From Burkholderia lata (GTDB lineage Bacteria; Pseudomonadota; Gammaproteobacteria; Burkholderiales; Burkholderiaceae), in the NCBI RefSeq assembly GCF_902499335.1, contig NZ_CABVQK010000007.1:1-64000 (forward strand): a stretch of 64,000 nt of DNA, in the 5' to 3' direction. The notes under the pieces are model-generated. The model saw only the letters and a program-made list of their open reading frames with translations, did not search any database and was not told the origin of the DNA. Both the position numbers and the translations under genes were made by a program. Shown piece by piece: positions 29,454 through 38,655 of the stretch (within the stretch, counting starts at the first letter, position 1; each line of letters begins with the position of its first letter).

Positions 29454-30236
29454 TTACGGCCGGCGCTGTCCTTGCCCTTGTCCCTGGCCCTGCGCCGGCC
29501 GCGCGGCAGCCGGGGTGAATACGCTACGCAGCCATGCGGCGAGCCGGGCGAAGACGTCGTACGGTTCCTCGACGAAGATCTCCGGCTTCAGCAGCCGCAG
29601 GTATTCCATGATCTGCTGCGCTTCCTGCTTCTGGAACGAGCCGTGCGCGAGCCCGAGCCGCAGCAGCCCGCGCAGTTCGCCGAGCTTGTCGCGCGCGGTG
29701 CTGCCGACGCTCATCTCGCACGCGAGCTTGGCCTCGTAGACCCGTTGTCGCAGCGATTCCGCGAGCCGCCATGCAGGCGTCTGCATCAGTTCCTCGAGCG
29801 TCTGGATGTCTTGCGCGGCCCCTTTGATCTGCGAGGCGAGCGGGTCGATCAGCGACGGGTCGCCCTGGGCTTCGGCGACGATCGCTTTCGCCCAGTCGCG
29901 GCAAGCCTTCGCGAGCTCATCGGGGGTCCATTCGGAACGCGATGCGAAGCCGAAACCGAATTCGCCGGCCTGTCGCATCAGGATCGCGACGACGTCCGGA
30001 AATTCCTTGTCGAGCGTGCGTTTTGCCCACGCGTACTGGCCGCCCTGCAGCATCCGCTGCACCGCGTGCTCGGTCAGCGGCACCATGTTGTCGAGCAGTT
30101 TGGCGCGCAGGAAATCCTCGAACGACGGCGTCGCGAACTGCGGGTCGAGTTTCAGCGACACGCGGACGAACGCGTCGTAGTCCTTGCGCAGGGACTCTAG
30201 CGTGTCGTCCTTGAGGGAAAGGGTGATCTGGCCCAT
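29454..30236 (-). CDS. Conserved-looking protein of unknown function
   Basis: 260 residues, mostly alpha-helical, no signal peptide or membrane segment. It starts MGQITLSLKDDTLESLRKDY and is followed by DFLRAKLLDNMVPLTEHAVQ and helical segments rich in Leu, Glu and Arg; the C-terminal 12 residues are AQGQGQGQGQRR. The first 40 residues read like a small DNA- or protein-binding module, but I cannot assign a family. The start is set at the ATG with GAGACG upstream; the same frame continues to 30764 through azlD sequence in another frame, so the longer form is an artefact. Confidence 0.6.
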   Translation of the reverse strand: MGQITLSLKDDTLESLRKDYDAFVRVSLKLDPQFATPSFEDFLRAKLLDNMVPLTEHAVQRMLQGGQYAWAKRTLDKEFPDVVAILMRQAGEFGFGFASRSEWTPDELAKACRDWAKAIVAEAQGDPSLIDPLASQIKGAAQDIQTLEELMQTPAWRLAESLRQRVYEAKLACEMSVGSTARDKLGELRGLLRLGLAHGSFQKQEAQQIMEYLRLLKPEIFVEEPYDVFARLAAWLRSVFTPAAARPAQGQGQGQGQRRP

Positions 30237-30397
30237 GAATCGTCTCGATGGCGGCCCGCGCAAGCCGACGGCCGGCACGGCGCACCGGGGCGGGCGCAGC
30301 GTCGACTGACCGGTGCGCGCCGAGGCCGGTGGCGGGTCTTCATCCCCTATATCGGCCTGCCGGGCGGAAACTTGAGCGCGCGCGACCGAGCGTGTGC

Positions 30398-30736
30398 TCA
30401 GGCGGGCAGCCAGTGAGGCAGCACGACCCCTTGCCAGAAAAAGAACACCGCAAGCCCCGCCGCGATCGTCACGAGCGGGCGGCGGGTTGCCGCCGACACG
30501 AGCACGGCCGCCAGCGCACCGACGAGCTGCGGATTGCGCCAGGTCAACTCGGCCGTGCCGCCATGCGGCGAGACGGTCATCGGCACGATGATCGCGGTCA
30601 GCACGGTGACGGGCACGAAGCCGAGTGCGGTCCGCACGAGCGGCGGGAAGGTCAGCCGTTCGCCGAACAGGAACAGCGTCGAGCGGATCGCGTACGTGAT
30701 GACGGCCATCCCGAGAATCAGCAGCGCGTAGTTCAC
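30398..30736 (-). CDS. azlD: AzlD-family branched-chain amino acid export subunit
   Basis: 112 residues with about four membrane helices: NYALLILGMAVITYAIRSTL, ALGFVPVTVLTAIIVPMTVS and a C-terminal hydrophobic helix ending LPHWLPA. This is the small AzlD/BrnE-type partner of AzlC. The start is GTG at 30736, whose last base overlaps the azlC stop (GTGA), a sign of coupled translation. The pair exports branched-chain amino acids or azaleucine in characterised systems. Confidence 0.85.
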   Translation of the reverse strand: MNYALLILGMAVITYAIRSTLFLFGERLTFPPLVRTALGFVPVTVLTAIIVPMTVSPHGGTAELTWRNPQLVGALAAVLVSAATRRPLVTIAAGLAVFFFWQGVVLPHWLPA

Positions 30737-31500
30737 GATGCGGCCTCCGTACGCGAGCCGGCACGTGTGCGTTCGTGCAGCAGCGTGAGCGCGACGCCGA
30801 TCGCGACGCCGGCGGCGACCGCGCCGAGCAGCCCGAGCTTGTACGGCCAGCCCTGCCAGAAGTACGCCAGCGTGCCGGCCGTCACGGCCGCCGCGAAATA
30901 GCGCAGCGTGCCGAGCTGCGGGACGACGATCGCAATGAAGGTCGCCGCCATCGCGAAATCGAGGCCGAGCGACTGCAGGCCCGGGAACGCCGCGCCGAAG
31001 CCGATGCCGGCGAGCGTCCAGACCTGCCAGTTCAGGTACATCGCGAGCCCGGATCCGAAGAAGTAGTGGGGGCCGATCGCACCGGGCGGGAAATGCCGGT
31101 AGTGCGCATAGGCGACCGCGAATACCTCGTCGGTCATCAGCGCGCCGAGCGTCGCGCGCCAGCGCAGCGGCAGGTGCGCGACATAGGGCGCGAGCGTTGC
31201 GCTGTACAGCAGGTGACGCAAGTTCACGATCAGCGTGGTCGCGAGCACGACGACGAAGCTCGCGCTGCCCGCGATCAGGCCGAGCGCGATGAACTGCGCG
31301 GAGCCCGCGAACACGGCGAGCGACATCAGCGCACCATGCCACGCGGCGAGCGGGCCGCCGCCAACGAGCGTGCCGAAAATCACGCCGAACGGGGCGGCGC
31401 CAATCATCATCGGAATCGTGTCGCGCGCGCCGTCGAGCCATTCGTTCAATGGGCGGCGAGCGGGCGATGCGGGTGTCGGGTTCAAGGGGTGCTCCTCCAT
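30733..31500 (-). CDS. azlC: AzlC-family branched-chain amino acid exporter
   Basis: 255 residues. PFGVIFGTLVGGGPLAAWHG, FAGSAQFIALGLIAGSASF, and VNLRHLLYSATLAPYVAHLP are the diagnostic AzlC/YgaZ segments; six to seven membrane helices. Partner of AzlD immediately downstream. An AraC-family regulator lies 124 bp upstream on the same strand. The ATG at 31500 has no clear Shine-Dalgarno site; the hydrophobic core starts about 25 residues in. Confidence 0.9.
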   Translation of the reverse strand: MEEHPLNPTPASPARRPLNEWLDGARDTIPMMIGAAPFGVIFGTLVGGGPLAAWHGALMSLAVFAGSAQFIALGLIAGSASFVVVLATTLIVNLRHLLYSATLAPYVAHLPLRWRATLGALMTDEVFAVAYAHYRHFPPGAIGPHYFFGSGLAMYLNWQVWTLAGIGFGAAFPGLQSLGLDFAMAATFIAIVVPQLGTLRYFAAAVTAGTLAYFWQGWPYKLGLLGAVAAGVAIGVALTLLHERTRAGSRTEAAS

Positions 31501-31624
31501 GAACTGGAGGATAGCGGGCTGGTGGTGTGCCGGCTTGTATGTTCTTGCGCTCGCGGGATGGGGGCGGAGGCTTTCCCGCGCGCCGGCGCCGGTGGCGGTG
31601 CGGTGGTGGGCCGGACGCTACGCG

Positions 31625-32526
31625 TCAGCTTGCCTGCCAGCGCCCGGGCGGCACGCCGAACATGCGCTTGAAATGCCGTGTGAAGTGGCTCTGGTCGACG
31701 AAGCCGCTGGCCGCCGCGACGTCGGCGACGGGTACGCCCGCGCGCAGCGGCGCCAGCGCGCGCTGCAGGCGCAACTGGTTGCGCCAGGCATGCGGCGGCA
31801 TGCCGGTCGTGCGGGTGAACAGGCGCGCCGCGTGGAACGGCGACAGGCCGGCCGCCTGAGCGACTTCGTCGAGTGTCACCGCGCACATGAGATCGGCGGC
31901 GAGCCGCTCGCGCATCGCGTCGACGCGCGGTTCGTCCGCCGCGAGCGGTGCCGGTCGCGGCAGTGCGTCGGCATGGCGCACGATCAGCGTCGACAACGCA
32001 TCGAGCATTGCCGTTTCGGCAGCGAGCGGATCGTAGACGCGCGGTACGCCGGTCACCGGATCGCCGGCAGCCGGCAGCCCGTGTGCCTGCGACGGCAGTG
32101 CGCGCTCGCTGCCGGCCTCCATCATCCGGTGCGCCAGCGTGAGCCGGGCGGCAAGATCGGCGTCGCGAATCACGTCGGGCGCAAACCACGGCGCGTCCTG
32201 CGGGCGGCCGGTGATCGCACGGGTGAGTTCGCGAATGAATTCGACCGGCATGTAGCTGACGCGATAGCACCAGCCCTCGTCGGCTGCGCGCGAACCCGTA
32301 TGCACCTCGCCGGGATTGATCACGGGCACAGAGCCGGTTTCGGCGACGTAGCCGCTGCCGCGATAGGTGAAGCGTTCCGCGCCTTCGAGAATCACGGGAT
32401 CGTGTACGCGTCGTGCCAGTGGGGCGCGAACGTGTGGTCGCGATAGGTGGCCGTGACGAGATCCGCATCCGGCAGCAGCGGCGTGCGCCAGTAGCGTGCG
32501 GAGTCGGGAAGGCGGGTGGCGGACAT
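31625..32526 (-). pseudogene. AraC-family regulator, split by a frameshift
   Basis: Two frames together make a normal AraC protein of about 300 residues. The first (start MSATRLPDSARYWRTPLL at 32526) carries the cupin segment TFAPHWHDAYTIP and stops at 32392. The second frame resumes at once with VILEGAERFTYRGSGYVAE and continues through the two helix-turn-helix motifs (VTLDEVAQAAGLSPFHAARL and VADVAAASGFVDQSHFTRHF, with the AraC C-terminal FGVPPGRW). Restoring one G:C pair in CCGTGATTC (minus strand, near 32394-32395) would join them. Either a natural loss-of-function mutation or a single-base assembly error. It sits directly upstream of azlCD and likely governed them. Confidence 0.85.
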
Positions 32527-32588
32527 GATCGGGCGCGGGAGCGGTCGAATCGACAGTGTATCGCTCGCGCACCCGGCAGGCGCGGGCT

Positions 32589-33074
32589 TTACTTGACCGG
32601 AATCGTCGTGCCGGCCGGCATCGGCACCGCGGTGACGGCGTTTTTCGGGCTGCCGCTGACGATGCGGTCGCTGTAGGTCAGGTAGACGATCGTGTTGCGC
32701 TTGGCGTCGACCACGCGCACGACGTGCAGGGTCTTGAAGATGAACGACATGCGCTCGCTGAACACGTCGGTCTGCTGCTTGAGCGGCTCCTTGAAGCTGA
32801 TCGGGCCGACCTGCCGGCATGCGATCGACGCTTCGCTGGGATCCTCGGCGACGCCGAGCGTGCCCTTGATCCCGCCGGTGCGGGCGCGCGACACGTAGCA
32901 GGTCACGCCGTTTACGACCGGATCGTCATACGCCTCGACGACCACGCGATCGGAGCCCGTGACACGGAAATGGGTGTTGACGCTGCCGACTTCCTCCGCG
33001 TGCGCGAGCGGTGCCGCGGCGAATGCGGAAAGCAGGAGGGCGAAGGGGGCTGAGCGGAGGATGCGGTGCTTCAT
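32589..33074 (-). CDS. creA: CreA family protein
   Basis: 161 residues with a signal peptide ([14 protein letters not shown]). The mature part matches Cre[41 protein letters not shown], and [18 protein letters not shown], with two cysteines. CreA is a small periplasmic protein of unknown function, originally linked to the creABCD locus; no creBCD genes are here. Confidence 0.9.
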   Translation of the reverse strand: MKHRILRSAPFALLLSAFAAAPLAHAEEVGSVNTHFRVTGSDRVVVEAYDDPVVNGVTCYVSRARTGGIKGTLGVAEDPSEASIACRQVGPISFKEPLKQQTDVFSERMSFIFKTLHVVRVVDAKRNTIVYLTYSDRIVSGSPKNAVTAVPMPAGTTIPVK

Positions 33075-33151
33075 CGACGGAACCGGATGCGAATGCGGGA
33101 CAGAGACTCTAGCATGCGCGCGACCGGGCGATGAAAGGCGGGCCGGAAAAA

Positions 33152-33184
33152 CAAAAGGCCCGTCGAATGACGGGCCTTTCGCTA
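33152..33184 (-). terminator. Intrinsic terminator behind tRNA-Asn copy 1
   Basis: On the minus strand AAAGGCCCGTC / GACGGGCCTTT with TTTTGTTTTT after it. Confidence 0.85.
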
Positions 33185-33186
33185 TT

Positions 33187-33262
33187 TGGCTCCCCGACCT
33201 GGGCTCGAACCAGGGACCTACGGATTAACAGTCCGGCGCTCTACCGACTGAGCTATCGGGGA
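33187..33262 (-). tRNA. tRNA-Asn (GUU), copy 1
   Basis: 76 bases including an encoded CCA. The acceptor stem pairs TCCCCGA with TCGGGGA, the discriminator is G, the T loop reads GGTTCGAGCC, and the anticodon loop is CTGTTAA, giving anticodon GTT. Identical to copy 2 for the full gene length. No clear own promoter upstream (a weak TAGACA / TACCGA pair only), so it is probably transcribed through from copy 2. Confidence 0.97.
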
Positions 33263-33295
33263 ATAAATCGGTACATCTGCATGCTTGTTTGTCTA

Positions 33296-33337
33296 CCAGC
33301 AAAAAGCCCGTCCACTTTCAACGGGCCTTTGCGTTTT
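33296..33337 (-). terminator. Hairpin between the two tRNA-Asn genes
   Basis: Minus strand GCCCGT ... ACGGGCTTTTT; it can act as a weak terminator or as a processing element between the copies. Confidence 0.5.
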
Positions 33338-33413
33338 TGGCTCCCCGACCTGGGCTCGAACCAGGGACCTACGGATTAACAGTCCGGCGCTCTACCGACT
33401 GAGCTATCGGGGA
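33338..33413 (-). tRNA. tRNA-Asn (GUU), copy 2
   Basis: Same 76-base sequence as copy 1, same encoded CCA, anticodon GTT. The strong promoter at 33440-33468 lies 26 bases upstream. Confidence 0.97.
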
Positions 33414-33439
33414 ACAAACAACAACAGCAGAGAAACGAG

Positions 33440-33468
33440 ATTATATGGAGCGTTGATCAGGTCGTCAA
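33440..33468 (-). promoter_or_regulatory. Sigma-70 promoter of the tRNA-Asn pair
   Basis: Minus strand TTGACG, 17-bp spacer, TATAAT: near-consensus, as is usual for tRNA operons. Confidence 0.9.
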
Positions 33469-33515
33469 TACTTTTGAGCCGCGGCGCACAAAAAATTTTT
33501 GCGGCCGCCGCGCGA

Positions 33516-33839
33516 TCAGCGTTCGAGCAGGTGCAGCTTCTCCTGCACGTCCTTCCACTCGTCCGCGTCGGCCGGTGCCGGCTTGGTCTTCGTGATCGAC
33601 GGCCAGTCCTTCGCCAGCTCGGCGTTCAGCGCGGTGAACTGCTGCTGGTCGCCCGGAACGTCTTCTTCGGCATAGATCGCATTGGTCGGGCACTCGGCGA
33701 CGCACACGGCGCAGTCGATGCACTCGTCCGGATCGATGGCGAGAAAGTTGGGACCTTCACGGAAGCAATCCACCGGGCACACATCCACGCAGTCCGTGTA
33801 TTTGCACTTGATGCAGCCTTCGGTCACAACGTGAGTCAT
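33516..33839 (-). CDS. fdxA: Seven-iron ferredoxin FdxA
   Basis: 107 residues from the ATG at 33839. Cysteine pattern [18 protein letters not shown] then [12 protein letters not shown] binds one 3Fe-4S and one 4Fe-4S cluster, as in Azotobacter FdI. THVVTEGC at the N-terminus and the Glu/Trp-rich helical tail are typical of FdxA. Acts as a low-potential electron carrier in the cytoplasm. AGGAGCG is 7 bases upstream. A longer frame to 33920 adds non-conserved residues. Confidence 0.95.
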   Translation of the reverse strand: MTHVVTEGCIKCKYTDCVDVCPVDCFREGPNFLAIDPDECIDCAVCVAECPTNAIYAEEDVPGDQQQFTALNAELAKDWPSITKTKPAPADADEWKDVQEKLHLLER

Positions 33840-34160
33840 TAAAACGCTCCTGCTTGGCGGTATATATGGGGTGGCGATTGCGCCAAAACCGGCATTGTAA
33901 CTGAAGCGCAAAACCCGCATGGCGTGGTCGGCTATCCGGCTTATATCGTTTCGTGATTAGTTTATGGGGCCCCGCCAAGGGGCCGGCGAAGGGACGCACC
34001 AGCGGGGGCGCGTGTGCCGTGTGCCGGCAGGGCGGTGCGACCGGAGCAGGGCCGCAGGCGGTTTCACGATGGTCGGGCCCGCATTCGGGTAACATGGCCG
34101 ACAGACCGGGCGGCGCGCGGTGCGCCGAGGCCCTGTCACGATATTGGCGGTGCCGTAATC
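33840..34160. other. Intergenic region between fdxA and pncB
   Basis: 321 bp with no ORF that I can support. It contains a short palindrome GGCGATTGCGCC (33872-33883) and a stem GGCCCC-GCCAA-GGGGCC (33968-33984); nothing else recognised. Confidence 0.5.
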
Positions 34161-35360
34161 ATGATCATCACTTCGCTGCTCGACACGGATCTCTACAAGT
34201 TCACGATGATGCAGGTCGTCCTGCATCACTTCCCCGCTGCAAGCGTCGAATACCGGTTCCGGTGCCGCACGCCCGGCGTCGATCTCGTGCCGTACATCGA
34301 CGAGATCCGCGACGAGGTGCGCGGCCTGTGCGCGCTGCGTTTTTCCGACGTCGAACTCGACTACCTGCGGCGGATGCGCTTCATCAAGAGCGATTTCGTC
34401 GATTTCCTCGCGCTGTTCCACCTGAACGAGAAGTACATCTCGATCACGCCGTCGCCGAAGGGCAACGGTGAAATCGACATCGAGATCACGGGGCCGTGGC
34501 TGCACACGATCCTGTTCGAGATCCCGGTGCTCGCGATCGTCAACGAAGTGTATTTCCGCAACACGCAGCGCGAGCCCGACTATCGCGAAGGCCGCGAGCG
34601 GCTGTGCGAGAAGATCAAGCTGCTCGGTGCGAAGCCCGAGTTCGCCGACTGCAAGATCGCCGACTACGGTACGCGCCGGCGCTTCTCGAAGGTCTGGCAC
34701 GAGGAAGTCGCGCTCACGCTGCGCGACGGCCTCGGCCCGCAGTTCGCGGGCACGAGCAACGTGCTTTACGCGATGAAGCACGGCATCACGCCGCTCGGCA
34801 CGATGGCGCACGAGTACCTGCAGGCATGCCAGGCGCTCGGCCCGCGGCTGCGCGATTCGCAGACCTACGGCTTCGAGATGTGGGCGAAGGAATACCGCGG
34901 CGATCTCGGGATCGCGTTGTCGGATGTTTACGGGATGGACGCATTCCTGAACGATTTCGACATGTACTTCTGCAAGCTGTTCGACGGTGCGCGCCACGAT
35001 TCGGGCGATCCGTTCGAATGGGGCGAGCGGATGATCCGCCATTACGAGTCGAACCGTTGCGACCCGCGTACCAAGGTGCTCGTGTTCTCGGACGCGCTCG
35101 ACATCCCGAAGGTCATGCAGTTGTACGAACGGTTCCGCGGCCGCAGCAAGCTTGCGTTCGGTGTCGGCACGAACCTCACCAACGATCTCGGCTACGTGCC
35201 GTTGCAGATCGTGATCAAGATGGTCCGCTGCAACGGCCAGCCGGTCGCGAAGCTGTCGGATTCGCCGGGCAAGAGCATGTGCGACGACAAGGCGTATCTC
35301 GCGTACCTGCGCCAGGTGTTCGGCATCGCGCAGCCGGTCGAGGAAGACGCGTCGAAGTAG
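34161..35360 (+). CDS. pncB: Nicotinate phosphoribosyltransferase
   Basis: 399 residues starting [20 protein letters not shown], the diagnostic PncB N-terminus. Active-site texts include [39 protein letters not shown] then HEYLQA (the His that becomes phosphorylated), and [10 protein letters not shown]. It converts nicotinate and PRPP to nicotinate mononucleotide in the NAD salvage (Preiss-Handler) pathway. Start codon chosen by conservation; the upstream frame to 34014 is non-conserved. Monocistronic or co-transcribed with the lutC-like gene 87 bp downstream. Confidence 0.96.
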   Translation: MIITSLLDTDLYKFTMMQVVLHHFPAASVEYRFRCRTPGVDLVPYIDEIRDEVRGLCALRFSDVELDYLRRMRFIKSDFVDFLALFHLNEKYISITPSPKGNGEIDIEITGPWLHTILFEIPVLAIVNEVYFRNTQREPDYREGRERLCEKIKLLGAKPEFADCKIADYGTRRRFSKVWHEEVALTLRDGLGPQFAGTSNVLYAMKHGITPLGTMAHEYLQACQALGPRLRDSQTYGFEMWAKEYRGDLGIALSDVYGMDAFLNDFDMYFCKLFDGARHDSGDPFEWGERMIRHYESNRCDPRTKVLVFSDALDIPKVMQLYERFRGRSKLAFGVGTNLTNDLGYVPLQIVIKMVRCNGQPVAKLSDSPGKSMCDDKAYLAYLRQVFGIAQPVEEDASK

Positions 35361-35405
35361 GCGTCGGCCGAACGGCCAAAACTGCGTGGCGGCGAGGTCG
35401 GCCGG

Positions 35406-35411
35406 TATAAT
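35406..35411 (+). promoter_or_regulatory. -10 element TATAAT before lutC-like gene
   Basis: Consensus -10, 37 bp before the ATG; no convincing -35. Confidence 0.4.
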
Positions 35412-35447
35412 CCGACGGTATCGCCGCCAACGTCACGAGGACCGTTC

Positions 35448-36110
35448 ATGGACACTTCCGCTGCCCGTCGCCAGATCCTCGCGCGCATTCGCGCGGCGCA
35501 GGGGCGTGCGGCCGAACCCGATGCGGCCGAGCGCGACGGCGTTGCCGACTATCTCGCCCGTCATCCGGAGGGTCCGCGCCCGCCGGCGCCGGCCGATCTC
35601 GTCGCGGCATTCGTCGACGAAGCGGCACGCCTGTCGACGACGGTCGACGAAGTCGCGACGCTGGCCGAGGTACCGGCCGCCGCGGCCCGCTACCTTTCCG
35701 CTCACGGCCTGCCGACGCAGGCCGTCGCGTGGCGCACGCTTGCCGATTTCGACTGGGCGGGCGCAGGCTTGTCGGTCGAATGCCGCAAGCCGCGCGACGG
35801 CGATCTGGTCGGCCTCACGGGCTGTTTTTGCGCGACTGCCGAAACGGGCTCGCTGGTGCTGTTGTCCGGCCCCGACACCTATGCGTCGGCCGGCCTGCTG
35901 CCGGAAACACACATCGCGATCGTTCCCGCGTCGCGGATCGTCGCCGGTCATGAAGACGCGTTTGCACTGATCCGCTCGGAGCGCGGCGAATTGCCGCGCG
36001 CGGTCAATTTCGTGTCGGGCCCGTCGCGCACGGGCGATATCGAGCAGACCATCGTACTGGGCGCGCACGGCCCGTACCGCGTTCACGTGATCGTCGTACG
36101 GGGCGCATGA
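35448..36110 (+). CDS. lutC: LutC/YkgG-family protein
   Basis: 220 residues. The second half carries the LUD domain (VGLTGCFCATAETGSLVLLS, TYASAGLLPETHIAIVPASR, and RAVNFVSGPSRTGDIEQTIV with HGPYRVHVIVV), which is the core of LutC. LutC normally forms an iron-sulphur complex with LutA and LutB for L-lactate oxidation. Here lutA and lutB are absent from both flanks (pncB upstream, transporter downstream), so the function is open. GAGGA precedes the ATG. Confidence 0.85.
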   Translation: MDTSAARRQILARIRAAQGRAAEPDAAERDGVADYLARHPEGPRPPAPADLVAAFVDEAARLSTTVDEVATLAEVPAAAARYLSAHGLPTQAVAWRTLADFDWAGAGLSVECRKPRDGDLVGLTGCFCATAETGSLVLLSGPDTYASAGLLPETHIAIVPASRIVAGHEDAFALIRSERGELPRAVNFVSGPSRTGDIEQTIVLGAHGPYRVHVIVVRGA

Positions 36111-36153
36111 CGCGCCCGCCGCATCCACTACCACTCGAACAAGGAAGTTCTGC

Positions 36154-37584
36154 ATGAAACGACATGCCGCCTGGGCGGGCATGGCGTCGGGGATCGCGCT
36201 TGGCGCCGTTCCCGCGCTTGCATCGGCCGCAACGCTCGACGGTGCCACGCTGTCTGCCCTCTGGGGCATCCCGTTCGCCGGGATCCTGCTGTCCATCGCA
36301 CTGTTCCCGCTCGTCGCCCCCGTGTTCTGGCATCACCACTTCGGCAAGATTGCGGCCGGGTGGGCAATCGTGTTCCTGATCCCGTTCGGGGTCGCGTTCG
36401 GCGCGGGCACCGCGTTCGGCACGCTCGTTCATGCGCTGCTCGAGGAATACATTCCGTTCATCGTGCTGCTCACCGCGCTCTATACGGTCGCGGGCGGCAT
36501 CTGCGTAAACGGCAACCTGCACGGCACGCCGAAGCTGAACACCGCGATCCTCGCGCTCGGCACGCTGCTCGCGAGCGTGATGGGCACGACGGGCGCCGCG
36601 ATGCTGCTGATCCGGCCGCTGCTGCGCGCGAACGACAACCGCAAGCATGTCGTGCATGTCGTGATCTTCTTCATCTTCCTCGTCGCGAACGCGGGCGGAT
36701 CGCTGTCGCCGCTCGGCGATCCGCCGCTGTTCCTCGGTTTCCTGAATGGCGTGAGCTTCTTCTGGACGACCACACACCTCGCGCTGCCGATGCTGTTCAT
36801 CTGCGCGGTGCTGCTGACGCTGTTCTTCGTGCTCGATACGTACTTCTACCGGAAGGGCGGCGAGGAGCGGCCGGCCGTGCTCGACCCGACGCCCGACAGC
36901 GCCCGGCTGTCGATCGACGGCAAGATCAATTTCGTGCTGCTCGCGGCCGTGATCGGCCTGGTGCTGATGAGCGGCATCTGGAAGCCGGGCATCACGTTCG
37001 ACGTATGGGGCACGCACGTCGCATTGCAGAACCTCGTGCGCGACGTCGCACTCGTGGGCGTGACGCTCGCGTCGCTCGCACTGACGCCGCGCTCCGCGCG
37101 CGAGGGCAACGCGTTCAACTGGGCGCCGATCGAGGAAGTCGCGAAGCTGTTCGCGGGGATCTTCGTGACGATCGCACCGGTGATCGTGATCCTGCGTGCC
37201 GGTGCCGACGGTGCGTTCGCGCAGATCGTCCATCTCGTCACGGGGCCGGACGGCAAGCCGATCGACGCGATGTACTTCTGGGCGACCGGCATCCTGTCGT
37301 CGTTCCTCGACAACGCGCCGACCTATCTCGTGTTCTTCAACCTCGCGGGCGGCGATGCGCAGTCGCTGATGACGACCGGCGCGTCGACGCTCGCCGCGAT
37401 TTCCGCGGGCGCGGTGTTCATGGGCGCGAACAGCTATATCGGCAACGCGCCGAACTTCATGGTGAAGGCGATCGCCGAATCGCGCGGCGTGAAGATGCCG
37501 AGCTTCTTCGCGTATCTCGGCTGGGCGCTGGTCGTGCTGATACCGGTATTCCTGCTGACGTCGTGGATCTTCTTCACGGCGTAA
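36154..37584 (+). CDS. Na+/H+ antiporter-type membrane transporter (CitMHS-like)
   Basis: 476 residues with an N-terminal signal/anchor-like helix (MKRHAAWAGMASGIALGAVP) and about 11 further helices. NGNLHGTPKLNTAILALGTL, GTTGAAMLLIRPLLRANDNR, LVANAGGSLSPLGDPPLFLG, and SFLDNAPTYLVFFNLAGG are typical of the NhaD/CitMHS-like ion-transporter superfamily, with the conserved GDPP and DNAP half-helix motifs. It is usually annotated as a sodium:proton antiporter; the substrate is not proven. It follows lutC at 43 bp on the same strand. Confidence 0.85.
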   Translation: MKRHAAWAGMASGIALGAVPALASAATLDGATLSALWGIPFAGILLSIALFPLVAPVFWHHHFGKIAAGWAIVFLIPFGVAFGAGTAFGTLVHALLEEYIPFIVLLTALYTVAGGICVNGNLHGTPKLNTAILALGTLLASVMGTTGAAMLLIRPLLRANDNRKHVVHVVIFFIFLVANAGGSLSPLGDPPLFLGFLNGVSFFWTTTHLALPMLFICAVLLTLFFVLDTYFYRKGGEERPAVLDPTPDSARLSIDGKINFVLLAAVIGLVLMSGIWKPGITFDVWGTHVALQNLVRDVALVGVTLASLALTPRSAREGNAFNWAPIEEVAKLFAGIFVTIAPVIVILRAGADGAFAQIVHLVTGPDGKPIDAMYFWATGILSSFLDNAPTYLVFFNLAGGDAQSLMTTGASTLAAISAGAVFMGANSYIGNAPNFMVKAIAESRGVKMPSFFAYLGWALVVLIPVFLLTSWIFFTA

Positions 37585-37659
37585 GCTGACGATTTTCAAC
37601 CTAGAGCGGGCGGTCACGGCGGCGCACGGCGCGCTGCGATCCGTCCGCGGCATGCGGAG

Positions 37660-38655
37660 ATGGCGATGCAGAAGATCCTGGTCGCGCGTCCGATCTTTCC
37701 GGACGTGATCGAGCGGCTCAAGCAGTATTTCGAGGTCGACTGGAACAACGGCGACGCGCTCGCGCCCGACGCGCTCGCCGCGCGTCTGGCCGACAAGGAC
37801 GGCGCGCTGACGGCCGGTGATCCGGTCGGCGCGGCGGCGCTCGCGGCGGCGCCGCGCCTGCGCGCCGTGGCGAACATGGCGGTCGGCTACAACAATTTCG
37901 ATATGGCCGCGTTTAATGCGGCGAACGTGCTCGGCACCAACACGCCCGACGTGCTGAACGAGTCGACCGCCGATTTCGGCTGGGCGCTGATGATGGCCGC
38001 AGCACGCCGGATCGCCGAATCCGAACACTGGCTGCGGGCCGGCCACTGGCAGAAGTGGGCGTACGACGGCTTCCTCGGCAGCGACATTTACGGTTCGACG
38101 CTCGGCGTCATCGGGATGGGGCGCATCGGCCAGGCGCTTGCACGCCGCGCGCGCGGCTTCGGGATGCAGGTGATCTATCACAACCGGTCGCGGGTCGCGC
38201 CCGAGATCGAGGCCGAGCTGAATGCCGAATACGTGTCGAAGGATGCGCTGCTCGCCCGTGCCGATCACGTCGTGCTCGTGCTGCCGTACACGAAGGAGAA
38301 CCATCACACGATCGGCGCGGCCGAGCTCGCGAAGATGAAGCCCACCGCGACGCTGACCAACATCGCGCGTGGCGGGATCGTCGACGACGCGGCGCTGGCC
38401 GTCGCGCTGCGCGACGGCACGATCGCCGCCGCCGGCCTCGATGTGTACGAAGGCGAGCCGACGGTCCATCCGGCGCTGCTCGAGGTGCCGAACGTCGTGC
38501 TGACGCCGCATATCGCGAGCGCGACCGAAAAAACGCGCCGCGCGATGGCGAACCTCGCCGCCGACAACCTGATCGCCGCGCTGGGCGAGGGGCCGCGCGC
38601 GGGGCAGCCGCCGAATCCGATCAACCCTGACGTGATCGGGAAGCCGCGCGCATGA
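37660..38655 (+). CDS. D-2-hydroxyacid dehydrogenase (glyoxylate/hydroxypyruvate reductase type)
   Basis: 331 residues. Rossmann motif GVIGMGRIGQALARRARGFG with a following NRS (NADP-like), and the catalytic trio Arg in NIARGGIVDD, Glu in YEGEP and His in LTPHIAS. These mark the glyoxylate/hydroxypyruvate/D-lactate dehydrogenase group; I would guess D-glycerate dehydrogenase/GhrB from GYNNFDMAAF and VGYNN text. The first two codons ATG GCG ATG offer two starts. The stop overlaps the rmuC ATG by 4 bases. Confidence 0.9.
   Translation: MAMQKILVARPIFPDVIERLKQYFEVDWNNGDALAPDALAARLADKDGALTAGDPVGAAALAAAPRLRAVANMAVGYNNFDMAAFNAANVLGTNTPDVLNESTADFGWALMMAAARRIAESEHWLRAGHWQKWAYDGFLGSDIYGSTLGVIGMGRIGQALARRARGFGMQVIYHNRSRVAPEIEAELNAEYVSKDALLARADHVVLVLPYTKENHHTIGAAELAKMKPTATLTNIARGGIVDDAALAVALRDGTIAAAGLDVYEGEPTVHPALLEVPNVVLTPHIASATEKTRRAMANLAADNLIAALGEGPRAGQPPNPINPDVIGKPRA

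Noticed and set aside
33131..33379. Short + strand ORFs spanning the tRNA genes (peptides with [21 protein letters not shown]).
   Set aside because: A known artefact of translating tRNA-Asn antisense; no RBS and identical because the tRNAs are identical.
33187..33413. tRNA-Asn as phage or island attachment site.
   Set aside because: No integrase, no direct-repeat remnant outside the tRNAs and no composition change on either side.
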